From Gammaproteobacteria bacterium (lineage in GTDB: Bacteria; Pseudomonadota; Gammaproteobacteria; Arenicellales; Poriferihabitantaceae): a DNA stretch of 51,733 nucleotides. Position 1 is the stretch's first letter. Each line of letters begins with the position of its first letter. The DNA lies in NCBI GenBank assembly GCA_026709505.1, contig JAPOSW010000092.1, forward strand, positions 1-51,733, given 5' to 3'. Positions 24,920 to 35,123 of this stretch are shown here, one piece after another. A program made the translations under genes and the position numbers. The notes below the pieces were generated by a model, which had not been told where the DNA came from, ran no database searches, and was given only the letters and a program-made list of their open reading frames with translations.

Positions 24920-25872
24920 ATGATGATCAACGATACAGTCGCTTGTCTATCGAGCCGGATATTCGCTCAAAACGGGTAGAACCGGTCATGAGCCTTGATT
25001 TTGAAGAGCCGGAACTGCTCATTGAGCAGGAATATCAAGAACCGGATATTCCTGGTGTGCCGAAAACCGTTCGTCCCTGGGTCAAGCCGGTGCTCTTTCT
25101 TGCCGCCATGATCCTGCCGCTGGTGAGCATCTATGCTGTCGACCAGCGGCTGATCCAGGACAGGTTTCTGTTTACCCAGATTGCCATCAAGGACGGATTT
25201 GACAGTCGCGGTGCCGGGCAAATCCGAGAAACTGCCCTGTCCGAGCTCGATGGCAACTTCTTCTCAGCCAATCTTGGGAAAGTGAAGGACCGGGTTGCGC
25301 AAGCGCCCTGGATATCTTCCGTCTCCGTACATCGCCAATGGCCCTCAACGCTGGTCATCGCGGTCGACCCGATCAATCCGGTGGCGCGATGGAATGATCG
25401 GAAATGGATTAACTATACCGGAGAGGTACTCGATATTCCGCCGTTTATCGAGGCGCATGAAATAGCGCATCTGCCTGTCCTTTCCGGAGCGCCGGACGAG
25501 GAATCGAAAATATTCGAGTTCTATCTTGACTGGTCGGAGAGATTTGCGGCATGGGGCCTGACCCTGGTTTCGCTGACCGCCGACGATGTGCAGGAATGGC
25601 ATCTTGAGCTGTCCCCCAGCGTCTTGTCCAGAGCCAGAACGCCATCCGAAAGTTCGCCTGAACCTTCCGGGGAGCTCAAGACCCCGACTCGCATGGTGGT
25701 CAATCAGCAAAATGCGGTAGAACGCATTTCAAGGTTCGTGGCCAGTCTTGACCGAGGATTGATCGATCAGTTTGAGAGGATCGAATCAATCGATCTTCGC
25801 TATACCAACGGCTTTGCAATTCGCTGGAAAGAAGAAGAGGGAGAGACTGTGGCAATGCGGGAGTCCGGATAA
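24916..25872 (+). CDS. ftsQ: Cell division protein FtsQ
   Basis: A bitopic divisome protein that links FtsL/FtsB to the ring. It has a long cytoplasmic acidic start (about 53 residues), one helix (PVLFLAAMILPLVSIYAV, about 56-73), a POTRA domain beginning near IAIKDGF, and a beta domain with VSVHRQWPSTLVIAV and PVARWNDRKWIN. At 318 residues it is longer than E. coli FtsQ (276), mainly from the cytoplasmic start and a Pro/Ser-rich insertion (SRARTPSESSPEPSGE) near residue 240. It overlaps murB by 4 bp. Confidence 0.93.
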   Translation: MNDDQRYSRLSIEPDIRSKRVEPVMSLDFEEPELLIEQEYQEPDIPGVPKTVRPWVKPVLFLAAMILPLVSIYAVDQRLIQDRFLFTQIAIKDGFDSRGAGQIRETALSELDGNFFSANLGKVKDRVAQAPWISSVSVHRQWPSTLVIAVDPINPVARWNDRKWINYTGEVLDIPPFIEAHEIAHLPVLSGAPDEESKIFEFYLDWSERFAAWGLTLVSLTADDVQEWHLELSPSVLSRARTPSESSPEPSGELKTPTRMVVNQQNAVERISRFVASLDRGLIDQFERIESIDLRYTNGFAIRWKEEEGETVAMRESG

Positions 25873-25904
25873 CCGTGCAATAAATGTAAACTGTTGAAAA
25901 GATC

Positions 25905-27143
25905 ATGCCGAAAAAACTACCGGATCCCATACTTGTCAGCCTTGATATCGGTACCACGAAGGTGCTTGCGATCGTGGCCGAGTTCAATGCACTGGGCGAG
26001 ATGAAGATCATTGGCCTGGGGCATCATCGCTCCAAGGGCATGAAAAAAGGCGTGATTTCAGATATTGAATCGACAGTCCAATCGATACAGAGGGCGGTTG
26101 AAGAGGCCAGCCTGATGGCGAATTACGATATCAGTTCTGCCTATGTCGGGATTGCCGGCACCCATATTCACAGCATTAACTCGCTCGGGGTAGCGCCAAT
26201 CAAGAATGGCGAGGTGGATGAGCACGATGTCCGACGCGTCCTTGAGGCGGCTAGGGCGATGGCAGTGCCAAGCGACCACAGTATCCTGCATGTTTTGCCA
26301 CAGGATTTCACCATTGATGGTCAACAGGGCATACAGGACCCGATAGGCATGTCCGGAGTCAGAATGGAGGCCGGCGTTCACGTGATAACCGGAGCCACAA
26401 GCGCGGCCCAGAACATCATGAAATGCATCCGCCGCTGCGGTCTTGAAGCCAATGCGCTGGTGCTTGAGCAGATTGCTTCCTCCGAAACGGTGTTGAGCCA
26501 TGACGAGAAGGATCTCGGGGTATGCATGGTTGATATTGGCGGGGGAACCACCGACATCGCCGTTTATCACGATGGCTTTATCAAGCATACCGCGGTCATT
26601 CCTGTCGCTGGCGATCACGTTACCAATGACATAGCGATGGCATTCAATACGCCCAAGACCGTCGCAGAAGAGATCAAGAAATGCTTCGGAAATGCCCTGA
26701 TTCAGCTGGTTGACAAGGATCAGGAAATCGAGATTGCCAGTATTGGCGGGCGGCCGCCGAGAAAGCTGAAGCGCTGGGCGTTGGCTGAGGTCATCGAGCC
26801 GAGGATTGACGAGCTGTTGATGATGATTCAGGCCGAGCTGGACCGCAGCGGATTTCTCAACCTGATCGGTTCTGGAATCGTGCTGACCGGCGGCACATCG
26901 GTTCTGGATGGAATCGTTGAACTGGCGGAGGAGATTTTTCACCTGCCGGTTCGCCGCGGCATGCCGGACTATGAGGGCAATCTGGAGCAATCGATCAAAA
27001 ATCCGATCTTTTCAACTGGCATCGGGCTAATCAAGCACGGTTATGCCCGGCAAAACCGAAAGAGCCTGATCCTCGAAGAATATTCGACTGAAGGAAAAAT
27101 AGGCAAATCCATCACAGGGTGGGTAAAGAGCATTTTTGCATAA
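25905..27143 (+). CDS. ftsA: Cell division protein FtsA
   Basis: An actin-like ATPase of 412 residues that tethers FtsZ to the inner membrane. The phosphate-1 motif is SLDIGTTKVLAIV near the start and phosphate-2 is VDIGGGTTDIAVY. A conserved VLTGGTS lies in the third quarter, and a C-terminal amphipathic helix (SITGWVKSIFA) serves as membrane anchor. It starts 32 bp after ftsQ. Confidence 0.97.
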   Translation: MPKKLPDPILVSLDIGTTKVLAIVAEFNALGEMKIIGLGHHRSKGMKKGVISDIESTVQSIQRAVEEASLMANYDISSAYVGIAGTHIHSINSLGVAPIKNGEVDEHDVRRVLEAARAMAVPSDHSILHVLPQDFTIDGQQGIQDPIGMSGVRMEAGVHVITGATSAAQNIMKCIRRCGLEANALVLEQIASSETVLSHDEKDLGVCMVDIGGGTTDIAVYHDGFIKHTAVIPVAGDHVTNDIAMAFNTPKTVAEEIKKCFGNALIQLVDKDQEIEIASIGGRPPRKLKRWALAEVIEPRIDELLMMIQAELDRSGFLNLIGSGIVLTGGTSVLDGIVELAEEIFHLPVRRGMPDYEGNLEQSIKNPIFSTGIGLIKHGYARQNRKSLILEEYSTEGKIGKSITGWVKSIFA

Positions 27144-27203
27144 ACAGAAAACGAGAAACAACCCTTCATTGCAACCAACCAATTTTATACGGAGAAATAA
27201 GCT

Positions 27204-28346
27204 ATGTTTGAACTTGAAAATCAGCGCGCGGTAATCAAGGTTATCGGTGTTGGCGGGGGTGGCAGCAATGCTGTCGAATACATGCTGTCGGCCAATCTGA
27301 CCGATGTTGAATTTATCATCGCCAATACCGATGCACAGGCCTTGAGTACTGCGTCATCTGGATTAATCACCAAGCTCCAGCTGGGTGAGACGATTACCCG
27401 GGGTCTGGGGGCCGGTGCAAATCCTGAAGTCGGCCGACAGGCGGCGCTGGAAATGCGTGACAGCATTACCAGTGCGCTCCAGGGGGCCGATATGGCATTC
27501 ATAGCGGCAGGCATGGGCGGCGGCACCGGTACCGGAGCAGCGCCGGTTGTGGCCGAAGTCGCGCGAGAGCTGAAAATACTTTCGGTCGCGGTGGTTACAC
27601 GGCCCTTTGATTACGAGGGAGAGAGGAGGAAAGCGATCGCGGAGGAAGGCATTGCCGAACTTCAGAAGCATGTCGATTCCCTGATCATCATCCCCAATGA
27701 CAAAATTCCTGAAGTTGCAGGCGGTGACGAGAGTTTCCAGACCGCCTTTGGCATGGCCGACCAGGTCCTGCTCGACGCGGTCAAGGGCATTTCCGATGTG
27801 ATAACCAAGCCCGGCAAGATCAACCTTGACTTTGCCGACGTGAAAAACGTCATGGGTTCCATGGGCATGGCCGTTATGGGGTCAGCCACGGCAACGGGTG
27901 AAAATCGAGCAAAAGAGGCGGTCCAGATGGCCATCTCCAGCCCATTTCTGGAAGATGACGAAATCGAGGGTGCAAAAGGCATTCTGGTCAATATCACCGG
28001 CGGACCGGACATGACCGTCAACGAGTTCGGGAATATCTGCAAAATCATCCGCGAGTACGATCACCGGGACTGCAACATTATCATTGGCTCATTGATTGAT
28101 AATGACATGGTAGATGAGATCAGCGTCACAGTGGTCGCTACTGGCCTGACTTTCAGTGGGCCGCGTGGGATCGGGCTGGTTCAGCCTTCAGATGGAATCG
28201 ATGAGAGGCAAACGGAGATCGATGAAGCCCCGCCGCTGCGCCAGGCTCGGCAAATGCGCATGGTCGGCAACCAGGCATACGACTTATCGGAGCGAAACAT
28301 GGATTACTATGATCTGCCTCACTGGTTGCGCAAGCAGGCCGATTGA
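27204..28346 (+). CDS. ftsZ: Cell division GTPase FtsZ
   Basis: The tubulin-like GTPase that forms the division ring. The GTP-binding signature GGGTGTG is at 105-111 and the catalytic T7 loop NLDFADV at 207-213. A short linker leads to the conserved C-terminal peptide YDLPHWLRKQAD, which binds FtsA and ZipA-type partners. The length is 380. A clear ribosome binding site (ACGGAG) precedes the ATG, fitting the high expression of ftsZ. Confidence 0.98.
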   Translation: MFELENQRAVIKVIGVGGGGSNAVEYMLSANLTDVEFIIANTDAQALSTASSGLITKLQLGETITRGLGAGANPEVGRQAALEMRDSITSALQGADMAFIAAGMGGGTGTGAAPVVAEVARELKILSVAVVTRPFDYEGERRKAIAEEGIAELQKHVDSLIIIPNDKIPEVAGGDESFQTAFGMADQVLLDAVKGISDVITKPGKINLDFADVKNVMGSMGMAVMGSATATGENRAKEAVQMAISSPFLEDDEIEGAKGILVNITGGPDMTVNEFGNICKIIREYDHRDCNIIIGSLIDNDMVDEISVTVVATGLTFSGPRGIGLVQPSDGIDERQTEIDEAPPLRQARQMRMVGNQAYDLSERNMDYYDLPHWLRKQAD

Positions 28347-28458
28347 AGGGAAGAATCGGCCAGGGCTGAACCGCTCGAGTTCGGGCTGGAATCGAGTCCC
28401 GCTTATGGCTTCTATTTCTCCGTGCATTAAAAAAGAACCGTCCATAAGTATTGATTAA

Positions 28459-28486
28459 GGCCGAGATTTCTTGTTAAATCCCGGCC
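28459..28486 (+). terminator. Hairpin after ftsZ
   Basis: GGCCGAGATTT and AAATCCCGGCC form an 11-bp stem with one mismatch and a 6-base loop, about 110 bp after the ftsZ stop. There is no T-run, so it may only stabilise the 3' end or act with Rho, but its place at the end of the dcw transcript fits a terminator. Confidence 0.45.
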
Positions 28487-28673
28487 CATTCACCGAATTG
28501 GCAAGCAGGTTCACACATTCAGGAATTCTGCGCAAGCGCTGTATTTGTCATCAACAAGCCTCGGCGTGTGCGACGTGCCCCTCTCAAATCGCGTCTCTAT
28601 TGTTGGACCATTACTGAACAATTTTTAACTATGAGTAAAAATATTGTAATAAAAGCAAGGCATGACTGCTATG

Positions 28674-28679
28674 TATAAT
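28674..28679 (+). promoter_or_regulatory. Likely -10 element of lpxC
   Basis: A perfect TATAAT lies about 54 bp before the lpxC ATG in a 386-bp gap after ftsZ. No good -35 hexamer lies 17 bp upstream. A separate promoter here would match the separate control of lpxC seen in other gammaproteobacteria. Confidence 0.4.
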
Positions 28680-28732
28680 TGTCGTGTCGGATAATACGCC
28701 AAATTTTGCAAGCCTGTAGTTATGGATTATCG

Positions 28733-29650
28733 ATGATCAAGCAAAGGACATTGAAGAATCGCATTCGCGCGACCGGTATCGGCTTACATACCGGTGAGAA
28801 AGTGACCTTGCGGCTGATGCCGGCAGATGCCAATCAGGGTATCGTTTTTCGTCGCCTGGATGCGGAAGGACAGGAAATGGGAGAATTTCAGGCGGATGTC
28901 GAATACGTTCGGGATACCCGTTTGTCGACAACTCTGGAAAAAGACGGAATTCGGGTCTCGACGGTTGAGCATCTGATGTCGGCGTTTGCCGGCCTGGGCA
29001 TTGACAATGTGATCGTCGAACTGAATGCTTCGGAGATTCCGATCATGGACGGCAGCTGCGGCCCTTTTGTATTCCTGTTGCAGTCGGCCGGCATCGTTGA
29101 ACAGCCTGCACCGAAAAAGTTTATCCGGATCAAGCGGCACATCAAGATCAATGACGGCGACAAGTGGGCGAGTCTCAGTCCCTATTCAGGCTTCAAGGTC
29201 AAGTTCACCATCGACTTTGATCATCCGGTCATGCAAAATTCGACCCAGAGCGAGGAACTGCAATTCTCGACCACTTCCTTCATCAAGGAAGTCAGCAGGG
29301 CCCGGACTTTCGGATTTATTGATGAGCTGGAAATGCTGCAAAATGCCGGGCTTGCACGAGGGGGCAGTTTTGAAAACGCCATTGTTCTGGATTCCTTCCA
29401 TATTCTGAACAAGGAAGGACTGCGCTACGAGGGGGAATTCGTCAAGCACAAGATACTCGATGCGATTGGCGACCTGTATTTGACGGGACATCTCCTGATC
29501 GGCGAGTTTCAGGCCTACAAATCGGGGCATTCCCTCAACAATCAGCTGATCCGAAAGTTGATGCAGGACAAGTCCGCATGGGAACTGGTGAGCTTCGATG
29601 GTCCGGAACAGGCGCCGATCTACTTCAACGACGTCGCACTGGCTTATTGA
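28733..29650 (+). CDS. lpxC: UDP-3-O-acyl-N-acetylglucosamine deacetylase LpxC
   Basis: The zinc amidase that commits UDP-acyl-GlcNAc to lipid A synthesis. Zinc ligands are H80 ([10 protein letters not shown]), H239 and D243 ([11 protein letters not shown]), and the general acid His is H266 (KSGHSLNN). The fold starts with [20 protein letters not shown], the usual N-terminus. The ATG at 28733 fits the family; a longer frame upstream is not conserved. The length is 305. Its end overlaps the convergent dciA gene by 7 bp. Confidence 0.97.
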   Translation: MIKQRTLKNRIRATGIGLHTGEKVTLRLMPADANQGIVFRRLDAEGQEMGEFQADVEYVRDTRLSTTLEKDGIRVSTVEHLMSAFAGLGIDNVIVELNASEIPIMDGSCGPFVFLLQSAGIVEQPAPKKFIRIKRHIKINDGDKWASLSPYSGFKVKFTIDFDHPVMQNSTQSEELQFSTTSFIKEVSRARTFGFIDELEMLQNAGLARGGSFENAIVLDSFHILNKEGLRYEGEFVKHKILDAIGDLYLTGHLLIGEFQAYKSGHSLNNQLIRKLMQDKSAWELVSFDGPEQAPIYFNDVALAY

Positions 29651-30132
29651 TTTCTGAGCCTGCGTTTTGCAGAATGGGCCAGATTGGCGAGCGATGCTTT
29701 CAGGCGCGGGTTCTTGATATTCCGGGCGGTCTTGAGGATTTGATTGGCGGCTCCTTCCGATATCGGCATGACATGGTCGTTTTGTTCGATAACTGGCATT
29801 TCCCGGCCTTTTTCCGGGCTTGAATGTGACGGCTTGACCCGCACCGCAATCTCCTTGACTAAAATACCCCGATCCATAAACTTGCGCATGATGGTCGGAG
29901 CCTGAGCGCGAAAATTGGTGGCCCAGACCGACGACTGGCATTCAATCACCAGTTTGCCGGACCGCTGGAGCATGGGGCGGGCAAAGGGGGTGAGGCTGCC
30001 GGCAATCGCAGTCCAGGCTTTTTGCAGCTTGATGTCCTGATCGCTATCAGGCGCATTCATTTCTGGGCGTATAATGTGCTTGATGAAAGCCGAGATCGGC
30101 TTTGCAGAAGTCTTGGACAGATCCTGGGCCAT
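29644..30132 (-). CDS. dciA: DciA-like protein (DUF721)
   Basis: A 162-residue DUF721 protein. The conserved N-terminal KH-like domain covers [20 protein letters not shown] and then [15 protein letters not shown], in which the W-x-x-x-V/I-G pattern and the S-S-x-W-A motif are diagnostic. A basic, disordered-looking C-terminus follows. DciA loads the replicative helicase in most bacteria lacking DnaC. The ATG at 30132 is 42 bp from the divergent secA start, and the 3' end runs convergent with lpxC. The lpxC, DUF721, secA order is known in Pseudomonas and relatives. Confidence 0.85.
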   Translation of the reverse strand: MAQDLSKTSAKPISAFIKHIIRPEMNAPDSDQDIKLQKAWTAIAGSLTPFARPMLQRSGKLVIECQSSVWATNFRAQAPTIMRKFMDRGILVKEIAVRVKPSHSSPEKGREMPVIEQNDHVMPISEGAANQILKTARNIKNPRLKASLANLAHSAKRRLRNQ

Positions 30133-30174
30133 TGGCTTCAATTTCGTATTTCCTAATCCTATTATACCGAACCC

Positions 30175-32868
30175 ATGTTGCAAACCGCATTGAACAAGGT
30201 TTTTGGAAATCGCAATCAGCGACTGCTGCGCAAGATGCAGAAATCCGTGCAGCGGATCAATGCGCTGGAATCTGCCATGCAATCGCTCTCCGACGATGAA
30301 CTGAAAGCCAGAACCGGTGAATTCAAGGCACGTGCCGCCGAAGGGGAGGCCGCCGAAAACCTGCTTGAAGAGGCCTTTGCCGTGGTTCGCGAAGCATCGG
30401 TGAGAACCACTGGATTGCGGCATTTTGATGTTCAGCTGATTGGCGGAATGGTCCTGAATGAAGGCAAGATCGCGGAGATGAAAACCGGAGAGGGAAAGAC
30501 GCTGGTTGCCACATTGCCAGCCTATCTGAACGCAGTTTGCGGCATTCCAGTGCATATCGTAACCGTGAACGACTATCTCGCCCACCGGGATGCGAACTGG
30601 ATGGGCGAGATCTACCGGTTTCTTGAACTGACGGTCGGGGTTGTGCATTCTGGCCAGCCGCGGGAGGACAAGCAGCAAGCCTATCTTTCAGACATTGTTT
30701 ACGGGACCAACAACGAGTTCGGGTTTGATTATCTGAGGGACAACATGGCGTTTTCCGGTCAGGATCGTTTCCAGCGCGAGCTGGGTTTTGCGATTGTTGA
30801 TGAGGTGGACTCGATTCTGATCGACGAGGCCCGGACTCCGCTGATCATATCGGGCCCTTCGGAGGGCAATGTCGAGCTGTACCGGCAAATGAACAAGGTC
30901 GTGCCGCGCCTGGAGCGTCAGCTTGAAGAGGATGGCCCCGGCGATTTCAGCGTTGACGAGAAAACCCGTCAGGTATCGCTTACTGAGACGGGTTTTGAAA
31001 GCGCCGAGAGAGTGCTTGCCGAATCCGGTTTGCTGCCTGAAGGGGGCAGCCTTTACGACATCAGCCATATTGGCCTGCTGCACCATCTGTATGCCGGGCT
31101 GAGAGCCCATCATGTGTTCAGACTGGATATCGAGTATATTGTCCGCGACAATTCGATTGTGATCATTGATGAATTTACCGGTCGGATGATGCCCGGACGG
31201 CGCTGGTCTGAAGGCCTGCATCAAGCAGTAGAGGCCAAGGAAGGGGTGGTCATTCAACAGGAAAACCAGACTCTTGCCTCAATCACGTTCCAGAATTACT
31301 TCCGGCTTTACGACAGCCTCTCGGGCATGACCGGAACGGCCGATACCGAGGCCCCGGAATTCCTGCAGATTTACGGGCTTGAGGTGGTGGTCATGCCGAC
31401 CAATCAGCCGATGATCCGCAAGGACTTGCCGGATCAGGTGTATCGCACTTCGAAAGAAAAATACGAAGCGATCGTCCAGGGCATTGAAGACTGCCGGTCC
31501 AGACAGCAGCCAGTGCTGGTTGGCACTGCTTCCATTGAGTCATCGGAACTGGTCTCGGGAATTCTCAAGAAAAAGAAGATTCCCCATCAGGTTCTGAATG
31601 CAAAGCAGCATCAGCGGGAAGCCGAGATCATCGCCGAGGCCGGCAGACCGGGCAAGGTTACGATTGCCACCAACATGGCTGGCCGAGGAACCGATATTGT
31701 CCTTGGCGGCAATCTGGAGATTGAGCTGGCGCAGCTGGAAGATTCGTCCCAGATCGAAAAGGCCAGAGCCGAGTGGCAAGTCCGGCATGAGCAAGTGATT
31801 GAATCAGGAGGTCTGCATGTCCTGGGCACGGAAAGGAACGAATCCCGACGTGTTGACAATCAGCTGAGGGGGCGCTGTGGGCGGCAGGGCGATCCGGGCT
31901 CCAGCCAGTTCTATCTTTCGCTGGAAGATTCGCTGATGCGGATTTTCGGGTCCCAGAAGATAGCCGGACTGATGGGCAAGCTAGGCATGGAAGAGGGAGA
32001 AGCCATCGAGCACACATTGGTCACTCGAGCGATTGAGAATGCCCAGAAAAAAGTCGAGGGACATAATTTCGACATGCGCAAGCAGTTGCTGGAATACGAT
32101 GATGTTTCAAACGAGCAGCGCAAGATCATCTATGACCAGCGCAATGATCTCATGGAGAGCGATGATATCTCGGATTACATCGACTATGCCAGGGAAGAAG
32201 TCATCAAGCAGGCGATTGACCATTCGGTCCCCCCGCAGACTCTGGAAGAGCAATGGGAAGTGCCTCAACTCGAGCAGGACCTGAAGCGGGACTTTGGCCT
32301 GGAGCTGCCCATTTCCAGGTGGCTTTCGCAGGAGGGCAATCTGGATGAGGACTCCTTGCGAGAGCGGATTATGGATGCGGTCGTCAAGAATGCCGAAGCC
32401 AAGTCCAAACAGGTAGGCGAGGCCAACATGCACACCTTCGAAAAGCACATTATGCTCAAGGTGCTTGACGAGAAGTGGAAAGAGCATCTGGCCAACATGG
32501 ATTACTTGCGTCAGGGGATAGGCCTTCGAGGGTATGCGCAGAAGAATCCCAAGCAGGAATACAAGCGCGAAGCGTTTTCGATGTTCAACGCCCTGCTTGA
32601 TTCAGTGCGTCATGACGTGATTTCGATTCTGGCCAGGGTACATATTCCAACCGAGGAAGAGCAGATTGAAATGGAAAACCGTCTGCGCCAACGCCAGGCT
32701 GAAGAAGCCAAAATGAAGTATGTTCATGAAAATGCATCCGGCCAGCAAGATGATGCGAAAGATTCGGGAGGACAGACGTTTGTGCGTTCCACTCGCAAGG
32801 TCGGCCGCAACGAACCGTGTCCTTGCGGTTCCGGAAAAAAATTCAAGCACTGCTGCGGCAGGATTTGA
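30175..32868 (+). CDS. secA: Preprotein translocase ATPase SecA
   Basis: The 897-residue motor that drives proteins through SecYEG. The Walker A motif MKTGEGKT is at 102-109 and the DEAD-like motif [15 protein letters not shown] follows. The preprotein cross-linking and helical scaffold regions are of normal length. The C-terminus has the SecB/zinc-binding motif [13 protein letters not shown] (C882, C884, C893, C894). Divergent from dciA. argJ begins 6 bp after the stop. Confidence 0.98.
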   Translation: MLQTALNKVFGNRNQRLLRKMQKSVQRINALESAMQSLSDDELKARTGEFKARAAEGEAAENLLEEAFAVVREASVRTTGLRHFDVQLIGGMVLNEGKIAEMKTGEGKTLVATLPAYLNAVCGIPVHIVTVNDYLAHRDANWMGEIYRFLELTVGVVHSGQPREDKQQAYLSDIVYGTNNEFGFDYLRDNMAFSGQDRFQRELGFAIVDEVDSILIDEARTPLIISGPSEGNVELYRQMNKVVPRLERQLEEDGPGDFSVDEKTRQVSLTETGFESAERVLAESGLLPEGGSLYDISHIGLLHHLYAGLRAHHVFRLDIEYIVRDNSIVIIDEFTGRMMPGRRWSEGLHQAVEAKEGVVIQQENQTLASITFQNYFRLYDSLSGMTGTADTEAPEFLQIYGLEVVVMPTNQPMIRKDLPDQVYRTSKEKYEAIVQGIEDCRSRQQPVLVGTASIESSELVSGILKKKKIPHQVLNAKQHQREAEIIAEAGRPGKVTIATNMAGRGTDIVLGGNLEIELAQLEDSSQIEKARAEWQVRHEQVIESGGLHVLGTERNESRRVDNQLRGRCGRQGDPGSSQFYLSLEDSLMRIFGSQKIAGLMGKLGMEEGEAIEHTLVTRAIENAQKKVEGHNFDMRKQLLEYDDVSNEQRKIIYDQRNDLMESDDISDYIDYAREEVIKQAIDHSVPPQTLEEQWEVPQLEQDLKRDFGLELPISRWLSQEGNLDEDSLRERIMDAVVKNAEAKSKQVGEANMHTFEKHIMLKVLDEKWKEHLANMDYLRQGIGLRGYAQKNPKQEYKREAFSMFNALLDSVRHDVISILARVHIPTEEEQIEMENRLRQRQAEEAKMKYVHENASGQQDDAKDSGGQTFVRSTRKVGRNEPCPCGSGKKFKHCCGRI

Positions 32869-32873
32869 TTCCG

Positions 32874-34115
32874 GTGTCCGGCAAAGCTGAACGAAAAAGC
32901 CCCCTGGCCCCGCCGGATTTTCCGGAACTGCCTGCCATCAAGGGACTTGGCATGGCTGCTGGCGATGCCGCAATCAAGCATGCTGGACGCAATGATCTGG
33001 CGATCTGGACTGTGGATTCCGGCACCTCTGCTGCCGGGCTGTTCACGCGCTCCATGCTGCCGGCGGCTCCAGTTACCGTTACCAAGGAGCATATACAGGC
33101 CGCACCTCCAAGAGCATTGCTCGTCAATTCGGCCAATGCGAACGCATTTACGGGGCTGCAGGGGCTTGCTGATTGCCGCACCATAGCCAGGGCGACTGCT
33201 GAAGCGCTTGGGTGCAAGCCGGAACAAGTACTCATGGCTTCCACGGGAGTGATTGGAGAGCCGCTTCCCGTCAGGCAAATCATGGACCGAATACCGGAAC
33301 TGCCTAAAAAAATCAGGCCGGCTGCATGGCAAGATGCTGCCGAGGCCATCATGACTACAGATACCTTTGCCAAAGGTGCGCATGCTCATGCAGTCATAGA
33401 TGGACAGCCGGTGACACTCTGTGGCGTGGCCAAGGGTTCCGGAATGATTGCGCCGAACATGGCGACCATGCTGGCTTTCTGCTTTACCGATGCCCGGATT
33501 CCCGGCGTGCAGTTGCATGAGATGCTGCTGGCAAGCGCTGATCGAACATTTAATGCGATCACGGTGGATTCAGACACGTCAACCAGCGATATGCTGCTGC
33601 TGTTTGCGACCGGGAAAGCAGGACATGCTCCGCCCGGGTCCGTCGATGATCCCCGATTCGAGGGGTTTCGAGCGGCATTGGATGAACTCCTGAAGGATCT
33701 AGCCATTCAGATTGTTCGAGATGGCGAGGGAGCGTCGAAATTGATAGAGACACGGATTTCGGGTGCTGAGAGCGATGCTTCCGCCCGCAAGATTGCCGAG
33801 TCGGTTGCAAATTCACCGCTGGTCAAGACTGCGATTGCGGGGGGCGATGCCAACTGGGGCAGAATCATCATGGCGCTTGGCAAGTCGGGGGAGAATGTAC
33901 AGGCGGAGCATCTCCTGATCAGGATTGGCGGCGAGCTCGTGGCCTCGGGCGGCCAACGGGCTGAAAACTATGACGAGTCTCGGATTACCCGGCATCTTGA
34001 AGGGGACGAAATACTGATTGAGGCGGAACTTCAAATCGGCAGCGGAGCGTTCACGATCTGGACTTGTGATCTCACCCATGGCTATATCTCCATCAATGCA
34101 GACTACCGTAGTTGA
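32874..34115 (+). CDS. argJ: Ornithine acetyltransferase / glutamate N-acetyltransferase ArgJ
   Basis: A self-cleaving transferase of the cyclic arginine pathway that moves acetyl from N-acetylornithine to glutamate. Family features are GRNDLAIWTV, VNSANANAFTG, STGVIGEPLP and KGSGMIAPNMATML, where T198 is the nucleophile formed by autocleavage. NWGRIIMALGKSG lies in the C-terminal half. I chose the GTG at 32874 just after the secA stop, with AGGAT upstream; a longer frame would run into secA. The length is about 413. Confidence 0.95.
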   Translation: MSGKAERKSPLAPPDFPELPAIKGLGMAAGDAAIKHAGRNDLAIWTVDSGTSAAGLFTRSMLPAAPVTVTKEHIQAAPPRALLVNSANANAFTGLQGLADCRTIARATAEALGCKPEQVLMASTGVIGEPLPVRQIMDRIPELPKKIRPAAWQDAAEAIMTTDTFAKGAHAHAVIDGQPVTLCGVAKGSGMIAPNMATMLAFCFTDARIPGVQLHEMLLASADRTFNAITVDSDTSTSDMLLLFATGKAGHAPPGSVDDPRFEGFRAALDELLKDLAIQIVRDGEGASKLIETRISGAESDASARKIAESVANSPLVKTAIAGGDANWGRIIMALGKSGENVQAEHLLIRIGGELVASGGQRAENYDESRITRHLEGDEILIEAELQIGSGAFTIWTCDLTHGYISINADYRS

Positions 34116-34533
34116 GCCGAGAGTGCAGGTGGTGGTTGGCTTGCTGGTCAATCGGGACCGCAATTTGTTTGTCCAGCAGCGGCGTTCTGGGACGCCGTGT
34201 GCAGGTCAATGGGAGTTTCCGGGAGGCAAAATCGAACCGGGAGAGGATGCTTGCTCGGCATTGGTTCGGGAGCTTGATGAAGAGCTCGGCATTCAAGTGC
34301 AGCATGCCAGGAAACTGACGACGATCACGCACGACTACGAGCATGCCGGAGTTGAACTTGAGGTGTTTGCAATCGATTCGTACCGTGGAATTGCCGCGGG
34401 CATGGAGGGTCAGGCCTTTGCCTGGCTCGACAGTGAAACGGTCCGCCAGTTGAATGTGCTCGAAGCCGTTCACGTGATTCTCGATCATCCCGAGGTCGGG
34501 AGAATGGTTCAGCTATCAAAAAGCGATGAATAG
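34096..34533 (+). CDS. mutT: MutT-type Nudix hydrolase (8-oxo-dGTP diphosphatase)
   Basis: A 145-residue Nudix protein that cleans oxidised guanine nucleotides. The Nudix box (G-x5-E-x7-R-E-x2-E-E-x-G) spans 43-65, preceded by CAGQWEFPGGKIEPGE. RRSGTPCAGQWEFPGG is the usual MutT context. I chose the ATG at 34096, about 20 bp inside argJ; an ATG at 34078 is possible. It ends 25 bp into the convergent coaE gene. Position after secA/argJ agrees with mutT near secA in many gammaproteobacteria. Confidence 0.9.
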   Translation: MQTTVVEPRVQVVVGLLVNRDRNLFVQQRRSGTPCAGQWEFPGGKIEPGEDACSALVRELDEELGIQVQHARKLTTITHDYEHAGVELEVFAIDSYRGIAAGMEGQAFAWLDSETVRQLNVLEAVHVILDHPEVGRMVQLSKSDE

Positions 34534-35123
34534 AGTGTGTGTAGCTTCTCGACTTGCCCTGCAAGATCATCAAGGGAACCATCGTTATTCAGGACGTCAT
34601 TGGCATATCGAATGCGTTCTTGGTCCGTCAGCTGCACGGACATGACCTTTTGCACATCCTGTACGGTCAGGTTTCGGGTGACGGTGAGCCGCCCAATCCT
34701 GGTTTTAGGATCAGAGGTCACTACCAGAACCCGGTCCATGGCTTGCCACTGACCGGTTTCAATCAAGAGTGGAATTTCCAAAATGCAGTAGGCATCCTTG
34801 AGGGCAGAGACTGCATCGCGCATGTACTTCCGGATTGGCGGATGCAGGATTGATTCAAGGGCTTTGAGGCGTTCCGGGTCATTGAACACTACTTTTGCCA
34901 ACCGAGATCGGTCAAGACTGCCATCGCTATTTTGCATGTCATTCCCGAAGGCATCCAGGATTTGCCCGAGTTGTGGGCTTCCCGGATTGACCAGTCCCCT
35001 GGATACCTGGTCGGCACTGAGTACCGACACCCCCAGATCCCCGAACATGCCAGCAACAGTCGATTTACCGCTCCCAATCCCTCCGGTCAGTCCAATGGTA
35101 CGGGTTTTCCCCCTTTCATTCAT
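34509..35123 (-). CDS. coaE: Dephospho-CoA kinase CoaE
   Basis: The last enzyme of coenzyme A synthesis, phosphorylating the 3'-OH of dephospho-CoA. The P-loop GGIGSGKS is at 14-21 in IGLTGGIGSGKSTVAGMF. The family segments SADQVSRGLVNPGSP and LESILHPPIRKYM follow, and the lid region holds VTRNLTVQDV. The ATG at 35123 gives 204 residues, the usual length; the longer frame upstream is not conserved. In relatives coaE often follows the type IV pilus gene pilD, which is not present here. Confidence 0.95.
   Translation of the reverse strand: MNERGKTRTIGLTGGIGSGKSTVAGMFGDLGVSVLSADQVSRGLVNPGSPQLGQILDAFGNDMQNSDGSLDRSRLAKVVFNDPERLKALESILHPPIRKYMRDAVSALKDAYCILEIPLLIETGQWQAMDRVLVVTSDPKTRIGRLTVTRNLTVQDVQKVMSVQLTDQERIRYANDVLNNDGSLDDLAGQVEKLHTLYSSLFDS

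Noticed and set aside
26058-26990. Minus-strand frame of 310 codons inside ftsA
   Set aside because: Antisense shadow of ftsA, without a domain.
28347-28732. Possible small RNA or tRNA between ftsZ and lpxC
   Set aside because: No cloverleaf or consistent D- and T-arm sequences were found; only one hairpin and a -10 element are clear.
29644-30678. Longer minus-strand frame extending the DUF721 gene across the secA start
   Set aside because: Sequence upstream of the ATG at 30132 has no conservation with DciA and overlaps the N-terminus of secA.
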